This document shows positions 45,901 to 54,160 of a stretch of 64,000 nt of DNA, piece by piece. Each line of letters begins with the position of its first letter. Positions within the stretch are counted from its first letter, which is position 1. The notes below the pieces were generated by a model. It made no database searches, was not told the origin of the DNA, and worked only from the letters and a program-made list of their open reading frames with translations. The translations under genes and the position numbers were made by a program. The stretch comes from Blepharisma japonicum (lineage: Eukaryota; Ciliophora; Heterotrichea; Heterotrichida; Blepharismidae): the NCBI GenBank assembly GCA_949751835.1, contig CATKHK010000035.1:365147-429146 (forward strand). Direction: 5' to 3'.

Positions 45901-48900
45901 CATTTATGAAGAACTCCACCCCAATTCTCCAATCAATTTTCAAAATTCTTTTCTCTGAAGCCAATGAGCTCTACAATGCTAATAAGTCATCGAAAACAAG
46001 CCATCCTTTGCTACAAACACTGGTATTGTTAATGGTAAAAGCTATCAGTCTTGGGTATTCTGGCCCGCAGGAGCCATGGTTTATTGAACTCAATGAGCTA
46101 ATTTCTGATATGAAAGGGCTAACAGACAAAGATGAAGCGTTGGAGATGTTCCTTTTCGAGACCTTCAAAGGAAAGATCAATGCAAATGCTGAGCAGGTTA
46201 GGGAATCCCCACACCCATACAACAGACAAACGAAATGTGAAAGAATTCAAATCCCTGGAGCAGCCTTTTTGAATATTGAATTTGACTCACAAAGCAAAGT
46301 TGAGCCAAGAGACACCATTTTCTTCAGCTATGACGAAGAAGGGAAATCCTCAATCGAAAAGACAGTTATTGGCGTTGAGTCTTCATCGTCAAACTGGGCT
46401 GACATGCCAAAAGGTCCAGATATTGCTCTATCAAACAACAACAAGACAGTAACGAGAACTAATTCTTCAGGCTGGGGAACTGCAATTTTCAATGAAAGCT
46501 ACAGTTCAGGAAAGATAAAGATTTCTCTACACATAGATAATGACGGAGATTCTGCTTATTTGTACATCGGAGTCATGAAATCAGATGGCACTGACTACAA
46601 TTTAAGCGAATATATTGGCAGCGACTGCTCGAGAGAAGTATGGACTTGGAAAAAGAGCGGAGAATTCCATAAAAAGGGCTCAAATACCTCAGGAACTGGA
46701 TATGGAACCAATGATACGGTGGTAATGCTGATTGATGCAGATTCTAAAGAACTAACTTTCTTTAAGAACGAAGAAGAAATTTACAAATTCACTGGACTTT
46801 CGCAAAGCGTCATCCCTGCTATCTGCTTTGGTGGATCCAACCAATTGGTTTCTATCAAAAGTGTAGAAAAGCTTGGTTTTGGAGAAGCTACAATTGATAA
46901 GAAAAAGCTCAAGGTGAATGGAGACACTGTCTATGCCTGGTTTCCTGTGAACTCTGGATTTAACAAGAGCCACTTCTGGCTTGGTGCTAAAGAGTCAGCT
47001 AATAGATCTGATGGAAAACTAACTATCACTAAGGTTGATGAAGGAAACTCTATTTATGAAAGTAGCATTGATCTTAGAGCAGGAAATCATTATATAGAAA
47101 CCACCATAAACAGCGAAGGAAGAATTGGTATTGGCTTGGCCATGAGATCATCAGTTGAAAACAAGAATCTTGAAGCTGACACCAACATGATTTTATACAG
47201 TGACACTGACGGTTTTGGCCTCCATGATGTCATTGGAGTCCACGCTAACTTTGACGCCTGCTCATTTACCTTCTACAAGAATGGAGAACAAATAGCTACT
47301 AAAAATCTTTACACAGAGTTCACTGAAGAATCTGAACCACTTAAGTTTGTAACTGTCTTAACTGCTCCTCAACAAGCTGTGACTCTTTCAGAAAAGCCTT
47401 CAATTCCAGCACATGTAGATCTTCTGAATATTGCTAGTGGCAGCGATTCTACCCTTTGGGGTTACAAATTCAAGATTATTCCAGACTTCAAAGGAAGAAA
47501 TATGAAAGTGATTGAGTCGCTTCTCAGCTTTGCAACTGAAGAAATTAAGACAGAGTGGAGAGACACCTACTCAGCGAAGTTTAAGCGGCTGTTTTGTACT
47601 GGAGCAGCTGAACAGCTGGTGATTTATCTTGATGAGTTCACTCAGTCCAAAGGCAAAGATGTTCTAGCTCTTACTAACGAAGAAATTGACCCAACCGAAG
47701 CTGAACTGATTTACTACCCAGAGCTGGAAAAACTTAGCAAAGACGACATCAGAGGTCTATATCAGATTTTGCTTAACTTTAATAAACGAGTTGAGGCATC
47801 CTTGTACTTATTCAACTTGCATATTGATCCTCAGCAAGGTATTTCTGAACTGCAAAGGGTATTTGGTGGATCTAAGAGCTACATTTTCTTCAAGATCAAG
47901 AACACCCTACTCAAGGACTGCATATCAAAGACTAATAATGATGTAAGGACTGAAATAACTATAGATAGACCTAAAGCAGCAAGACATAGAGACAGAAAAG
48001 AAGTCGACACCCTAGGACAGTTCTCAATATTTGGCCAAATCTATCGAGCCTTGATTAGCAAACAAAATAGAGAATTCAGAAACTCTGAAAGGTTCTATAG
48101 AGTCACCTATAGAGGTGAAGCTGCTACTGATGCTGGTGGTCCTTATAATGAATCAATCAGCAATATGGTTGATGAGCTGCAGTCATCTTATTTGAGACTT
48201 CTTGTGCCTTGCCCTAACAATGTTCATAACATTGGAGAAAACAGAGAATCTTGGATTATTAACCCTGCAGCAGAAAGTAAGCAGGACTTAGAGCTGTACA
48301 CCTTCCTCGGAAAAGTTATGGGAGCTGCTATAAGAACTCAAAACAACTTAGGGCTATCTTTCCCACCAATGTTTTGGAAGAGGCTTTTGATGGATCCAGT
48401 CTCTATTAAAGACCTTAGAGGAGTTGATGTCTGCTGTGTTCAGATTTTAGAAATCTTAAGGAATCTTGAAGCCAATCAATTGACACCAGAAAACTTCAAT
48501 TATGCATATGATGTGAAGTTCACTACTAAAGATTCTTCTGGCCGTGAAGTTGAACTAATTGAAGATGGTAAAAATGCTACTGTCACCTATGAAAATGCAG
48601 GGCAATATGCAGATTTGATAGAAAAATACAGACTTGCGGAGAATCCTAAAGCATATGAAGCTATCAGAAAGGGCATGAGCGCAGTAGTGCCAATTGATTA
48701 TTTGAACTTGTTCAGCTGGAAACAGTTAGAAATTTTGGTCTGTGGAGCTGCCAACATTGATATCGACATTCTCAAAGCCAATACTGACTATAGCAGCTGT
48801 AGTGCAACTGATCAGCATATTGTGTGGTTCTGGGAAGCCCTCACTGAAATGATACCAAAGGAAAGAGCTTTGTACTTGAAATTCGTATGGGGAAGATCGA

Positions 48901-49127
48901 AGTTACCATCTGGGAGAGATTGGAAGCATATGACTATTACAAGGTATAACCCTCCTGGGCCAGTTAATAATTATATGCCTGTCACACATACTTGTTTCTT
49001 TACGATAGATTTGCCGCCTTACACTACTAAAGAAACAATGAAGAACAAGCTGCTGTACGCAATCACACATTGCACTGACATCGATCTTGATGGATCAGCC
49101 TCAGCAGGATGGGAAGAAGATGATTAA
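36945..49127 (+). CDS. Giant HECT-type E3 ubiquitin ligase with SPRY and CUB-like beta domains
   Basis: A single uninterrupted 4,060-codon frame ends in TAA; every Trp (more than 50) is TGG. It begins MGNSSSEIVSRV, an N-myristoylation-type start (Gly2, Ser6). A SPRY domain lies at about residues 306-446 (SSGWSTTLG, GVADTKYSS, DRIGMLLNMDDKTVTFYKNG). A ZZEF1-style CUB-like module (N-terminal HPY.. or HNY.., then FDPQC, ending HSDGSxxYWGxK) occurs at about 847-938 and 2829-2920. A third copy at about 3090-3513 is split by inserted SPRY-like domains. Helical armadillo-like stretches fill the rest. The C-terminal HECT domain (about 3716-4060) most resembles HERC1/HERC2/HECTD3, with catalytic Cys4017 in THTCFFTIDLPPYTT. 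Role: final thioester transfer of ubiquitin to substrates. Substrates are unknown; membrane targeting is inferred. Confidence 0.95.
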   Translation: MGNSSSEIVSRVEGLDLDALSKSMKQDLEILGDPSLIFNTGKLLCRSDLEDYMVPGFDKVKPKEEDVSTEQEESMIYSVGIAERHHEKHGDAIKNLIDDILRKKGEDPSSKEIIVKLQAISRIFEALLRLEQTRKLRSKHEETKLTATKGALPPVAKAAVRFGLGTLLYLVKCVGGINPEIYQLVAREASETLAEMPPMALQTSDPTISKSLDNIAQFFDSILKGEVDNVTEGDKLASLSPLFALAITTGSLTSTLVLALRFLLMPNNDSLRPILEIIYPHLKSLKSLGVAVREEAPKWCKTKVGPNSAIGDDDCSVSGSSGWSTTLGNDEITSGIHYYEMIMETLSTENFLWGVADTKYSSMSSWSDSNFSSFLYQCQSSIWNKSNEIYKWEPYKQGDRIGMLLNMDDKTVTFYKNGIREPRGNHGPLPDCVRIYTTQAGNTKVKNIIPEEFPEDVISILGNDKPVDTEEFKATRLYQLLDGDSPSEDFFTTNTAEISSFILSKLACVNTSTLELLQSKGKKIVIPKKRGISLDLQYSTVDQLDNIFVALLNIIKGGEFNKLSEENCHLALISTQQLIRAHLLASRHHQNHGLDSLLRNRVMEHTTEILTILPNTKASEEATLTISLCFDCFYSEPQEKLSYLIERLEDKKSGKEIEGVFKQLQDRIFLEMAQPEKLFPALQLVNDDHSKVIQHYFELLIEFGTKTSTSVAHGEAPETGLIRLLETSQTVLIAQAARSNFEGTWQEILLSYAVLLFQNADGVIKEILALYPNGDVPDDLCSKMNDTILQHLLEGLLYSLMLSKMDLSILAKVLSSLQGLIQSLGRFLSKPSVLTNGSAWIPQIYESTHNYADGLNTEYLIKVPRALKYLLTFDPQCKTENGCDYLELWLDQNKSSKFARWEGENFPKQPVEVQNPLLFFTFHSDGSVNYWGWKIEIKAEVEASYFTKQWPDTTKDAASTLLGYISSNLISGQWDLTPDDEEASKLLNNPLLKYGIHDSVLTLVKEPTPLNEHLFIMTTNASISEKAKKAITASVYSEAIKKRIVKSSSTTTSLGDYVAAYGKHEIQTKYSSVPFLQELIEGSERVTSAWANLKKKSGVVGPAANIGGAEMDQAERAIFAVYTAFFEAVDTVNKIFDAPSDIGATMKYIVKQSSLIRGWAQKQKQKLMDGGKPDITYSDINKDIVTKCALLLGTDYKLSLNELGVSKVMKNLLSNVARIQSQDSGKLKTGSKWKTVKDAVKSASKLKGLLSLASKTKEPENEDVKEFLKVADLVTKFLESSVPVETIISLIDKRRTKGIARTLGFLSFANLIGSSNKQESALVKSFSDSLKIKSEKNHYWVGLEGTDPTLLHCVQHSFFQVYGTLQKELSKPRPKKLKQIDYNHYLTVLEAMSCPLKGTDGHLILEQQFPTTITHLLKWAKGYIGEDEIHRPFKKELCITRFSVLPEPDVPENATKVLLEERPDEPKVYLVIEKAGNSKPITEAVLSSERNLDGYEDACGEFTLRGETKFILVKRDDEKPNSKYLTGVSDTLEFTFTEYDNLIDPEPEEEKKKRDELRTRLSKGSWALFKQLLYSIAGSWIETNETKKLLIQELFMQTIFSELKYDKLFIAPDESPLIVAQLARGDSWIGKNVIPAELKRNPVQEWLRQFRHETEKFSNCVLKDIINEFIEKADPAMKGILTPEDLSRLERSIAETLESYEENKNSRGEYDFFRYLHVLKGLIDQFPADVQEYMNASKLWQELPYDYYEAATAYDLTNVNGVIDNFERKLKPAEGASFRTYIELFRTAEQPGIIAADKIPENTPAEFKDEAGLLDFYVTVNAINRDHEKFASFYNEIQDSLSYYGDLPHSCKTASQAIAGQIDYLGSLLWSLYGSLGSQCLPKLLARESYFKTLLQLTFAVPSSKIVTFGARILRHIIPTQHSPQTLVPYWESLQDLPDTKVDLISYLLSKIGSGVTWYEHENLKEISLRWAYEAESLLLSLAQVDRWRVELVETLIQTLQDGKANINQNKPLEARHTGAIYLLSASSKNFDGYGIVPITLSQVRLSNSSIPRGVIREINHPNANFYSVNEDSMATEPLEKIEGLEAQINTRIYDHLTVEEKDSLSEVIVSFWENLQDSRENLIFAPSDTIANVRILYAKLDVAFMVAILDIIESKESVQESEGESIIRRILDRSKPFTFTSKNIYSKIVNELAKKLHANPQAKEEVQMTEQEAQAKIAQYAEADQLLATELLSLDVPAVKIVKCFDQGIKERDAVISWQEPAKPEKQIVQLYKLGALEDNSFKTRDISGKSELYQNGLYHFVINNPENTADRKELLNTLDNSIFHGVNSQCSMVTILAVLEGKVKNDSLVGGLKIGKLKIGWKSESGSSHFVINKVNQHEFSHSEQLFVRIHASSSGEITVVNEISHERREITTGGVFNGFKISNYGVYLKQGASISLLAFEIYEGKYEGGLQAKIEKAKDLEGGERYVRIKTKAQNLDRLRLKLLGLSDEEVTQLLSSNDSLSSIVKHTLSSVPDERISSSQLSLEQATITDIKIFKSKDLIPKDYSVVQVYENGSPVEFEMAHRQWLAMKKENFLTGKCCTGFSVAENPGDYTDIGDLSIEDERKNNVYIKITAPDKKNIPIKDIAFIKVSSIYSVILPHGFRLVTDKEGKAINIAGKQEKGHYILVGIKDSDTIMNCNVFPLRSLSVKGNSFGLVDQYQTSEVKVNKKEEEKSYDGYTIMELYNYLYDIEENRRISTSRKLLVSVLKKNPSIIVQASGSLNLGKLLSFVDTELDLLEGPFTQLLSSLDKQDFRVQAATECIAILLSCLIAKTSSVALKTITIESLHPYNDGMDVDDVITIPGAKGLRIEFDPQCYTESGCDPLRFYQNSGRQGEIKCLSGQGESNWQPFDVEGDTVYTYFHSDGSVHYWGYKFDVIPVGSGEKPDMKPDVALWLLEKFSLLVGTDKELDLLYSTPFLQTLFLFMLSSPDIESKSRSLNILKSFMKNSTPILQSIFKILFSEANELYNANKSSKTSHPLLQTLVLLMVKAISLGYSGPQEPWFIELNELISDMKGLTDKDEALEMFLFETFKGKINANAEQVRESPHPYNRQTKCERIQIPGAAFLNIEFDSQSKVEPRDTIFFSYDEEGKSSIEKTVIGVESSSSNWADMPKGPDIALSNNNKTVTRTNSSGWGTAIFNESYSSGKIKISLHIDNDGDSAYLYIGVMKSDGTDYNLSEYIGSDCSREVWTWKKSGEFHKKGSNTSGTGYGTNDTVVMLIDADSKELTFFKNEEEIYKFTGLSQSVIPAICFGGSNQLVSIKSVEKLGFGEATIDKKKLKVNGDTVYAWFPVNSGFNKSHFWLGAKESANRSDGKLTITKVDEGNSIYESSIDLRAGNHYIETTINSEGRIGIGLAMRSSVENKNLEADTNMILYSDTDGFGLHDVIGVHANFDACSFTFYKNGEQIATKNLYTEFTEESEPLKFVTVLTAPQQAVTLSEKPSIPAHVDLLNIASGSDSTLWGYKFKIIPDFKGRNMKVIESLLSFATEEIKTEWRDTYSAKFKRLFCTGAAEQLVIYLDEFTQSKGKDVLALTNEEIDPTEAELIYYPELEKLSKDDIRGLYQILLNFNKRVEASLYLFNLHIDPQQGISELQRVFGGSKSYIFFKIKNTLLKDCISKTNNDVRTEITIDRPKAARHRDRKEVDTLGQFSIFGQIYRALISKQNREFRNSERFYRVTYRGEAATDAGGPYNESISNMVDELQSSYLRLLVPCPNNVHNIGENRESWIINPAAESKQDLELYTFLGKVMGAAIRTQNNLGLSFPPMFWKRLLMDPVSIKDLRGVDVCCVQILEILRNLEANQLTPENFNYAYDVKFTTKDSSGREVELIEDGKNATVTYENAGQYADLIEKYRLAENPKAYEAIRKGMSAVVPIDYLNLFSWKQLEILVCGAANIDIDILKANTDYSSCSATDQHIVWFWEALTEMIPKERALYLKFVWGRSKLPSGRDWKHMTITRYNPPGPVNNYMPVTHTCFFTIDLPPYTTKETMKNKLLYAITHCTDIDLDGSASAGWEEDD

Positions 49128-50109
49128 AATAATTTAAATCTTCATTAACTTACTTTGACTAAATTCAAAAATAAAAAGCATAAGCTATAAAAACTGTTAT
49201 AGGATATAAAGTTTTTAGCCAAATTTGACTACTAATTGGGGTTTTATGTAGCATGCCAAAAATGGAAATTTTGAAATTTAACCCCAAATAATAAGCATTT
49301 CGATCTATTCCTACAATATCTACCTTTTAAAATTTTGTTTTAAAACTCCAAATAATAAGCAGAATTAGCTTATAACCGGGAGCAGTTCGTTATTAGAAAT
49401 TTAAATTAAAAACTGTTAATAAGTCTTATTGTTGATTGAATTAGAACTTCTTTTATATGTTAAACATTTTATATAAATCTTTTGATAAATAAAAAAAATT
49501 AGTTTATTTAAGGAAGAGGCTAGATTAATATTATTATAATTAGAAATTCAATTTTTAGCTATTATTGCCTTTATAAATTTTTAAGATTAAGAATAACTAA
49601 TGCATTTAAATAACATTATATTTATTATTTGATATTAAAGCTAACTACCAAAAATATTGCCAACCATTTATAAAAAAATGAATATCAGAGTCTATATGAG
49701 TAAATAATGCTTCTTAGATAGAATTCTCAGATGCTCTTTAGCAAGTATATGTGATATTGCCTCAAACATTACAGAGCTCAAAAGGAAATAAATATTCAAG
49801 TAACATTCGAAAAGAAATTATTATGAGTTAATCGAAACTCGTTTTCAGAAATTTGCAAATTTATAGTTTGAGAAAAGAAAATAATTTGTAAATGGATTGA
49901 TAAATCATTTTAAATTTTTTCTATCTTTGCTGGTCCTTCTTACTTGCTAGACAGGATAAATTCTTTTTTTTTTAGTAAAATAACAGGCTAACTTTATTTT
50001 AGAACTGTTATTCACGAATTAAAATATGATTTTAAATTTATGTGCATAAAGATTTAATATCAGACAAAATAAACTTTTTATTAAATAATTTTCGCTAATT
50101 TAAAAAGTA
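49128..50109. other. Convergent intergenic region with short repeats
   Basis: About 980 bp between the convergent HECT and J-domain genes. A 13-nt direct repeat CCAAATAATAAGC occurs at about 49285 and 49348. A loose inverted repeat (AATTGGGGTTTT near 49236 against TTAACCCCAAAT near 49279) could form a hairpin 3' of the HECT gene. The rest is AT-rich without coding signal. Confidence 0.45.
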
Positions 50110-50733
50110 TTAGGAACTTTTTAAACGCTCCAATAGCTCATCCATTTCAACTTCTTGCAGTGCATTAACCCCATCTAATCCTTCATTATCATAAATTTCT
50201 TTCAAATCTTGATTTCCTAATATATCATATGCTTGCTTCAAACACCTAAAATGCTTGGGATCGCCACCTTTATCAGGATGAAACTTTATAGCTAGTCTTT
50301 TGAAGCTTTGTCTTATATCACTTTCAGAGCAACTTGGGGTTAATTCTAATAAATCATATAAATTGCTGGTCAAAAGCTTTACAATTCTTGGGCGCTTAAT
50401 TGGAAGCGAATTTTTTGGGGGACTTAAATTTTTAACCTTTTTTCCATATTTATGTTCAAGATATCTCTGAAAAGCTGGGTATTTCGATTTCCCTTTGGAC
50501 AATTCTCGCTGAAAACGAACTTTTGGAAGCGTATTTTGGCTCTGTGAGGAGTTTATTCCATTTGGCCCAGTTATTTTATAAAGATTAGGAGTTGAAGGAG
50601 TTTTTAAGCTTGCTTCAGATGAAACCGACATTCTTGGAGTATTTACTACATTTGCTAAGGTTATTTCAGTTTTTCTTTTTTTAAGCTTGTTTTTGCATTG
50701 AATTTCTGAATTTCTTCTGACCTTGCTTGCCAT
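50110..50733 (-). CDS. J-domain (DnaJ-like) protein
   Basis: This 207-residue protein, ending in TAA, has a basic, Ser-rich, probably disordered N-terminus (~125 residues) and a C-terminal J domain at about residues 127-195 (NLYDLLELTPSCSESDIRQS, then KRLAIKFHPDKGG with the invariant HPD, then FRCLKQAYDILGN). It lacks the Gly/Phe, zinc-finger and substrate-binding domains of type A/B DnaJ proteins, so it is a class C J-protein that would stimulate an Hsp70. The client and compartment are unknown. The N-terminal sequence contains many Lys/Arg and could direct it to the nucleus, which is inference. Confidence 0.9.
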   Translation of the reverse strand: MASKVRRNSEIQCKNKLKKRKTEITLANVVNTPRMSVSSEASLKTPSTPNLYKITGPNGINSSQSQNTLPKVRFQRELSKGKSKYPAFQRYLEHKYGKKVKNLSPPKNSLPIKRPRIVKLLTSNLYDLLELTPSCSESDIRQSFKRLAIKFHPDKGGDPKHFRCLKQAYDILGNQDLKEIYDNEGLDGVNALQEVEMDELLERLKSS

Positions 50734-51803
50734 TTAAATATAAATTATTATCGTGTTTAGTCTAGCAAATTATATTTCGATTTAGTAGTGTGCCAGTTTT
50801 TAAAAAATATGTTTGATAAATCCAGTAAAAAATGTAAGAGTGGGCTCATCAGCGTTGTTTTAGAATATAAATATGAAAATAAAATCAATCGTATGATTCT
50901 TAACTAATTCCTTCTGAAGACAATCTAAATGAAGATGCAAGAGACTATCAAAGCTATTTCAATCAAAATATTGATGATCGACTATTATATCCTCTACAGC
51001 TATGAGCTAAAATACTGACCTTTTGATAATATCCAATTGTCTAGAAGCAGAGAGAGATTTCAGGAAAACTTATTCATCAAATCAGGATTTCTAATTCTAG
51101 ACCCATACTCAAGATAGCCTATCAATAGTATGCTAGATCTTACCTCCAGGCTATGTCTTTTAATCTTATTACAGAGACCTTTTAAGAAATTATTTTATAA
51201 TTTATGATGCCTAAAGCCAAAAGAGGAAGAATTTATGCTAAACACTGGGCAAAATGACTTCAAGATAAAAAATTTTCTGTTGGCAATGACTTTTTAAATG
51301 GTTCGCTGTTATGAGAATTAACTAATGATTGCACTCTATTTTTAGATTTGACTGAAGAAAACAAATTAGTCCTGGAAGCTTAAATGTCAAGAGTTGCTTA
51401 TGATAGAAGTAGATTTATAATCAACCAGATAATTTTGATTTATGACGTGAAAATAGAAATCTTATGCCATATTCAATTAGTATTACTCTTTCTCCATTAT
51501 TCCTTTTGAATTATAGAGGAAAAGAATGATCCTTTAAATGATGAGAGACTGGATTTGATTGGATCAACCTCTGAAAGTGAATTGAAGATAAGCATATTTG
51601 AGGCTTATTGGAGACTCAGCAATCAGTTTATTACCTGAAAAAGTGCATTATTATATAATAAAAGAGAAAATATATCATAACAAACTTTAAGGAGAGAATT
51701 ATAAGCTTGATTTAAATAAAAAAAGCTTTAAATAGTAATATTAAAAATTTATAATTTACATGAAGCCTTAAAAATTAATATATAAATTATTTAATAAAAT
51801 TTA
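50734..51803. other. Divergent region containing decayed coding-like DNA
   Basis: About 1.07 kb between the J-domain gene and the V-ATPase gene. The central 50.9-51.7 kb holds coding-like fragments (listed separately). The flanks (50734-50900 and 51681-51803) are plain AT-rich DNA and presumably contain the promoters of the two divergent genes. Confidence 0.5.
50904..51680 (+). pseudogene. Decayed or fragmented coding region
   Basis: Several plus-strand segments read as plausible protein. From 50904: IPSEDNLNEDARDYQSYFNQ onwards, with a TGA read as Trp, stopping at 51027. In another frame from 51025: DNIQLSRSRERFQENLFIKS onwards, stopping at 51115. Then ATG 51204 starts MPKAKRGRIYAKHWAKWLQD onwards (59 residues, two TGA as Trp) to TAA 51381, and the same frame continues from ATG 51384 for another 98 residues (SRVAYDRSRFIINQ, DPLNDERLDLIGSTSESELK) to TAA 51678. 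A 159-codon stretch broken by one TAA is suggestive of a real but damaged gene. No homologue recognised. The 59- and 98-residue ORFs might alternatively be small genes. Confidence 0.4.
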
Positions 51804-54140
51804 ATGGGGTTGCTCAGATCTGAAGAAATGGGGTACTATGCTTTAATCACCCATTCTGACGTGGCATGAAAACTCTTAACTGAACTTGGCAAAACATCTG
51901 CTCTTCAGTTCATAGACTTAAACAATAAACACAGTATAGTTAATCGAATTTATTCAGCCTATATAAGAAGATCTGAAGAAGCATTAAGGAGAGTTTCCTT
52001 TATTATTCAAGAAATTCATCGTTTCAAAATTCCTCTTTTAGATCCTGCAATACCCGAAATGCTACTAGAAGACATTGATTTGGAGCTGGAAATCTTTAAA
52101 TTGCCTGAGCAAGCGTTTTTTGAAAGGGTTGAAGAAGAACTAGCTCAAATTGAGAATCAGCTTTTAACTCAGCTTCGCAGTTATGAACAGCTTCTAAGAG
52201 CAATTAATTCTTTAATTGAGAAGAAAAGCGTACTGGAAAAAGCAAAAGAAATCTTTGGATTCCAAGGGATTGAAGAAAATTTATCTTTATTTGTGAAATT
52301 TGCTGGGGTCATAAATAAAAATGAATCGGAAATACTTAAAAGGATGGCTTTTAGGGTGACAAGAGGAAACTGTTTGACTTTTATTTATGACCTAAAAGAT
52401 AAAATTTTAGATCCAAAAACTGATGAAAAGTTAGATCAGGCAATATTTTTTATAGTTTTTATGGGAAACGAAGAAGGGGCAATTGCAAATACTTTGAGAA
52501 GAATATGCGATGCCATGAGTAGTCTACGTATTGAAATTCCTGGAAATCCTAATGAAATGGATGAATTGTTAAATTGCATACACTTCGAAATTACCAACAA
52601 CAAAATCATTGCTGAAAAGACAAAAGAGAACATGAGAGAGCTTCTTCAAAGATTTTGCAAGCCAAAACTTGATAATGGGGCTTACTCTATGATATATGAA
52701 TATCAATCATTTATTCTCAAAGAAAAAGAAATTTTTAAAACGCTTAATATGTTTGATACAAGTAACACACTATGACAAGGCAATTGCTGGTGCCCAAAAA
52801 GCAAAGTAGACTATATTAGGGTCATTATTAATGAATATGGTGAAGGCAGGGCAGATTTAAAAGAAGTTTTTGAAATTCCGCCATATTTAACTCCTCCTTC
52901 TTTATTCAAACTAAACGATTTTACTGCTCCTGTACAAGAGCTGATTAACATTTATGGGATCCCTTCATATAGAGAAATAAATCCTACTCCTATTACTTGC
53001 ATAACTTTTCCATTTCTTTTTGGAATTATGCTTGGAGATATAGGCCATGGACTAATTTTAACTTTGATAGGGGCTTATCTATGCTTAAAGCATTCAAAAT
53101 TGAAAATTTCGAATAGTATTCTGAATGCAACTCCTTATCGATATCTCATTTTCACTATGGGAATATTTTCGATGTATTGTGGATTTATCTACAACGAATT
53201 CTTTGGGATTCCTTTGAATTTATTCGGTTCAAAGTGACAGCAAAACTCATCAGGAGAATATGAGCAAGATTCTGCTTATCCATTTGGATTGGATCCTATA
53301 TGGTCAAAAGCTGATAACGAGTTATCATTTTTGAATTCTTTTAAAATGAAAATCTCAATAATTTTTGGTGTTCTCCATATGACTATTGGAATAATTTATA
53401 AAGGGTTAAATTCAATAGTATTTAAGAAGAGGATTGATTTTTATTATGAGGTCATGCCTCAATTTATATTTATGATTAGCCTTTTTGGATATTTGGTTTG
53501 CATGATCTTTATTAAATGAAACCAAGATTGAAACTATAACTATGATGATAATGCACCTAGTCTGATAAATACGTTTCTAGGTATTTTCCTTGATTTCGGT
53601 GGACTTCATGGACAAAAACCTTTATGGGACGATAGAGAAAGCCAAGAATCCTTACAAGCTTGCTTATTTTTAATAGCCTTACTATGCCTTCCTATTATGC
53701 TTTTACCTAAACCTTTATACCTGAGATATATCCATTCCAAAAGAATTCAGAATTTCCGATATGAAGATATCAATCAAATTGACGATTTTGAATTTTTTGA
53801 AGAATTCACAAAACAGCTAATTTTTACTATAGAAACCACTGTAGGTGTAGTAAGCAATTCAGCATCGTATTTAAGGCTTTGGGCATTATCTCTTGCTCAT
53901 TTTGAGCTATCCAAAACTTTTCTGACTATGTGTATATTCGATCCGATCAAAGTTGGAAATCCTCTTCTGGTCGCTATTGGATTTTTTGCTTTTATGTTAG
54001 CAACTTTTATAGTTCTCTTGATGATGGCTTCAATTGAGTGCTTTTTGCACACTTTAAGACTCCACTGGGTTGAATTTCAAAATAAATTTTACGCTGGTGA
54101 AGGAATCAGATTTATCCCATTCTCTTTTTGTAATTTATAA
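51804..54140 (+). CDS. V-type H+-ATPase subunit a (V0 sector)
   Basis: The frame from ATG 51804 to TAA 54140 encodes 778 residues, close to the usual ~800, and crosses five TGA codons read as Trp (five other Trp are TGG). The N-terminus matches the family (MGLLRSEEM, then SALQFIDLN). A cytosolic helical domain precedes ~8 membrane helices that start around TPFLFGIMLGDIGHG-like sequence (here ITCITFPFLFGIMLGDIGHG). The essential proton-path Arg is Arg691 in ASYLRLWALSLAHFELS, and the C-terminus carries RLHWVEFQNKFYAGEG. This subunit forms the proton half-channels beside the c-ring and directs targeting of the pump to acidic compartments. The next gene starts only 20 bp downstream. Confidence 0.96.
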
Positions 54141-54160
54141 ATTAACTAGTTATAGTAAAT

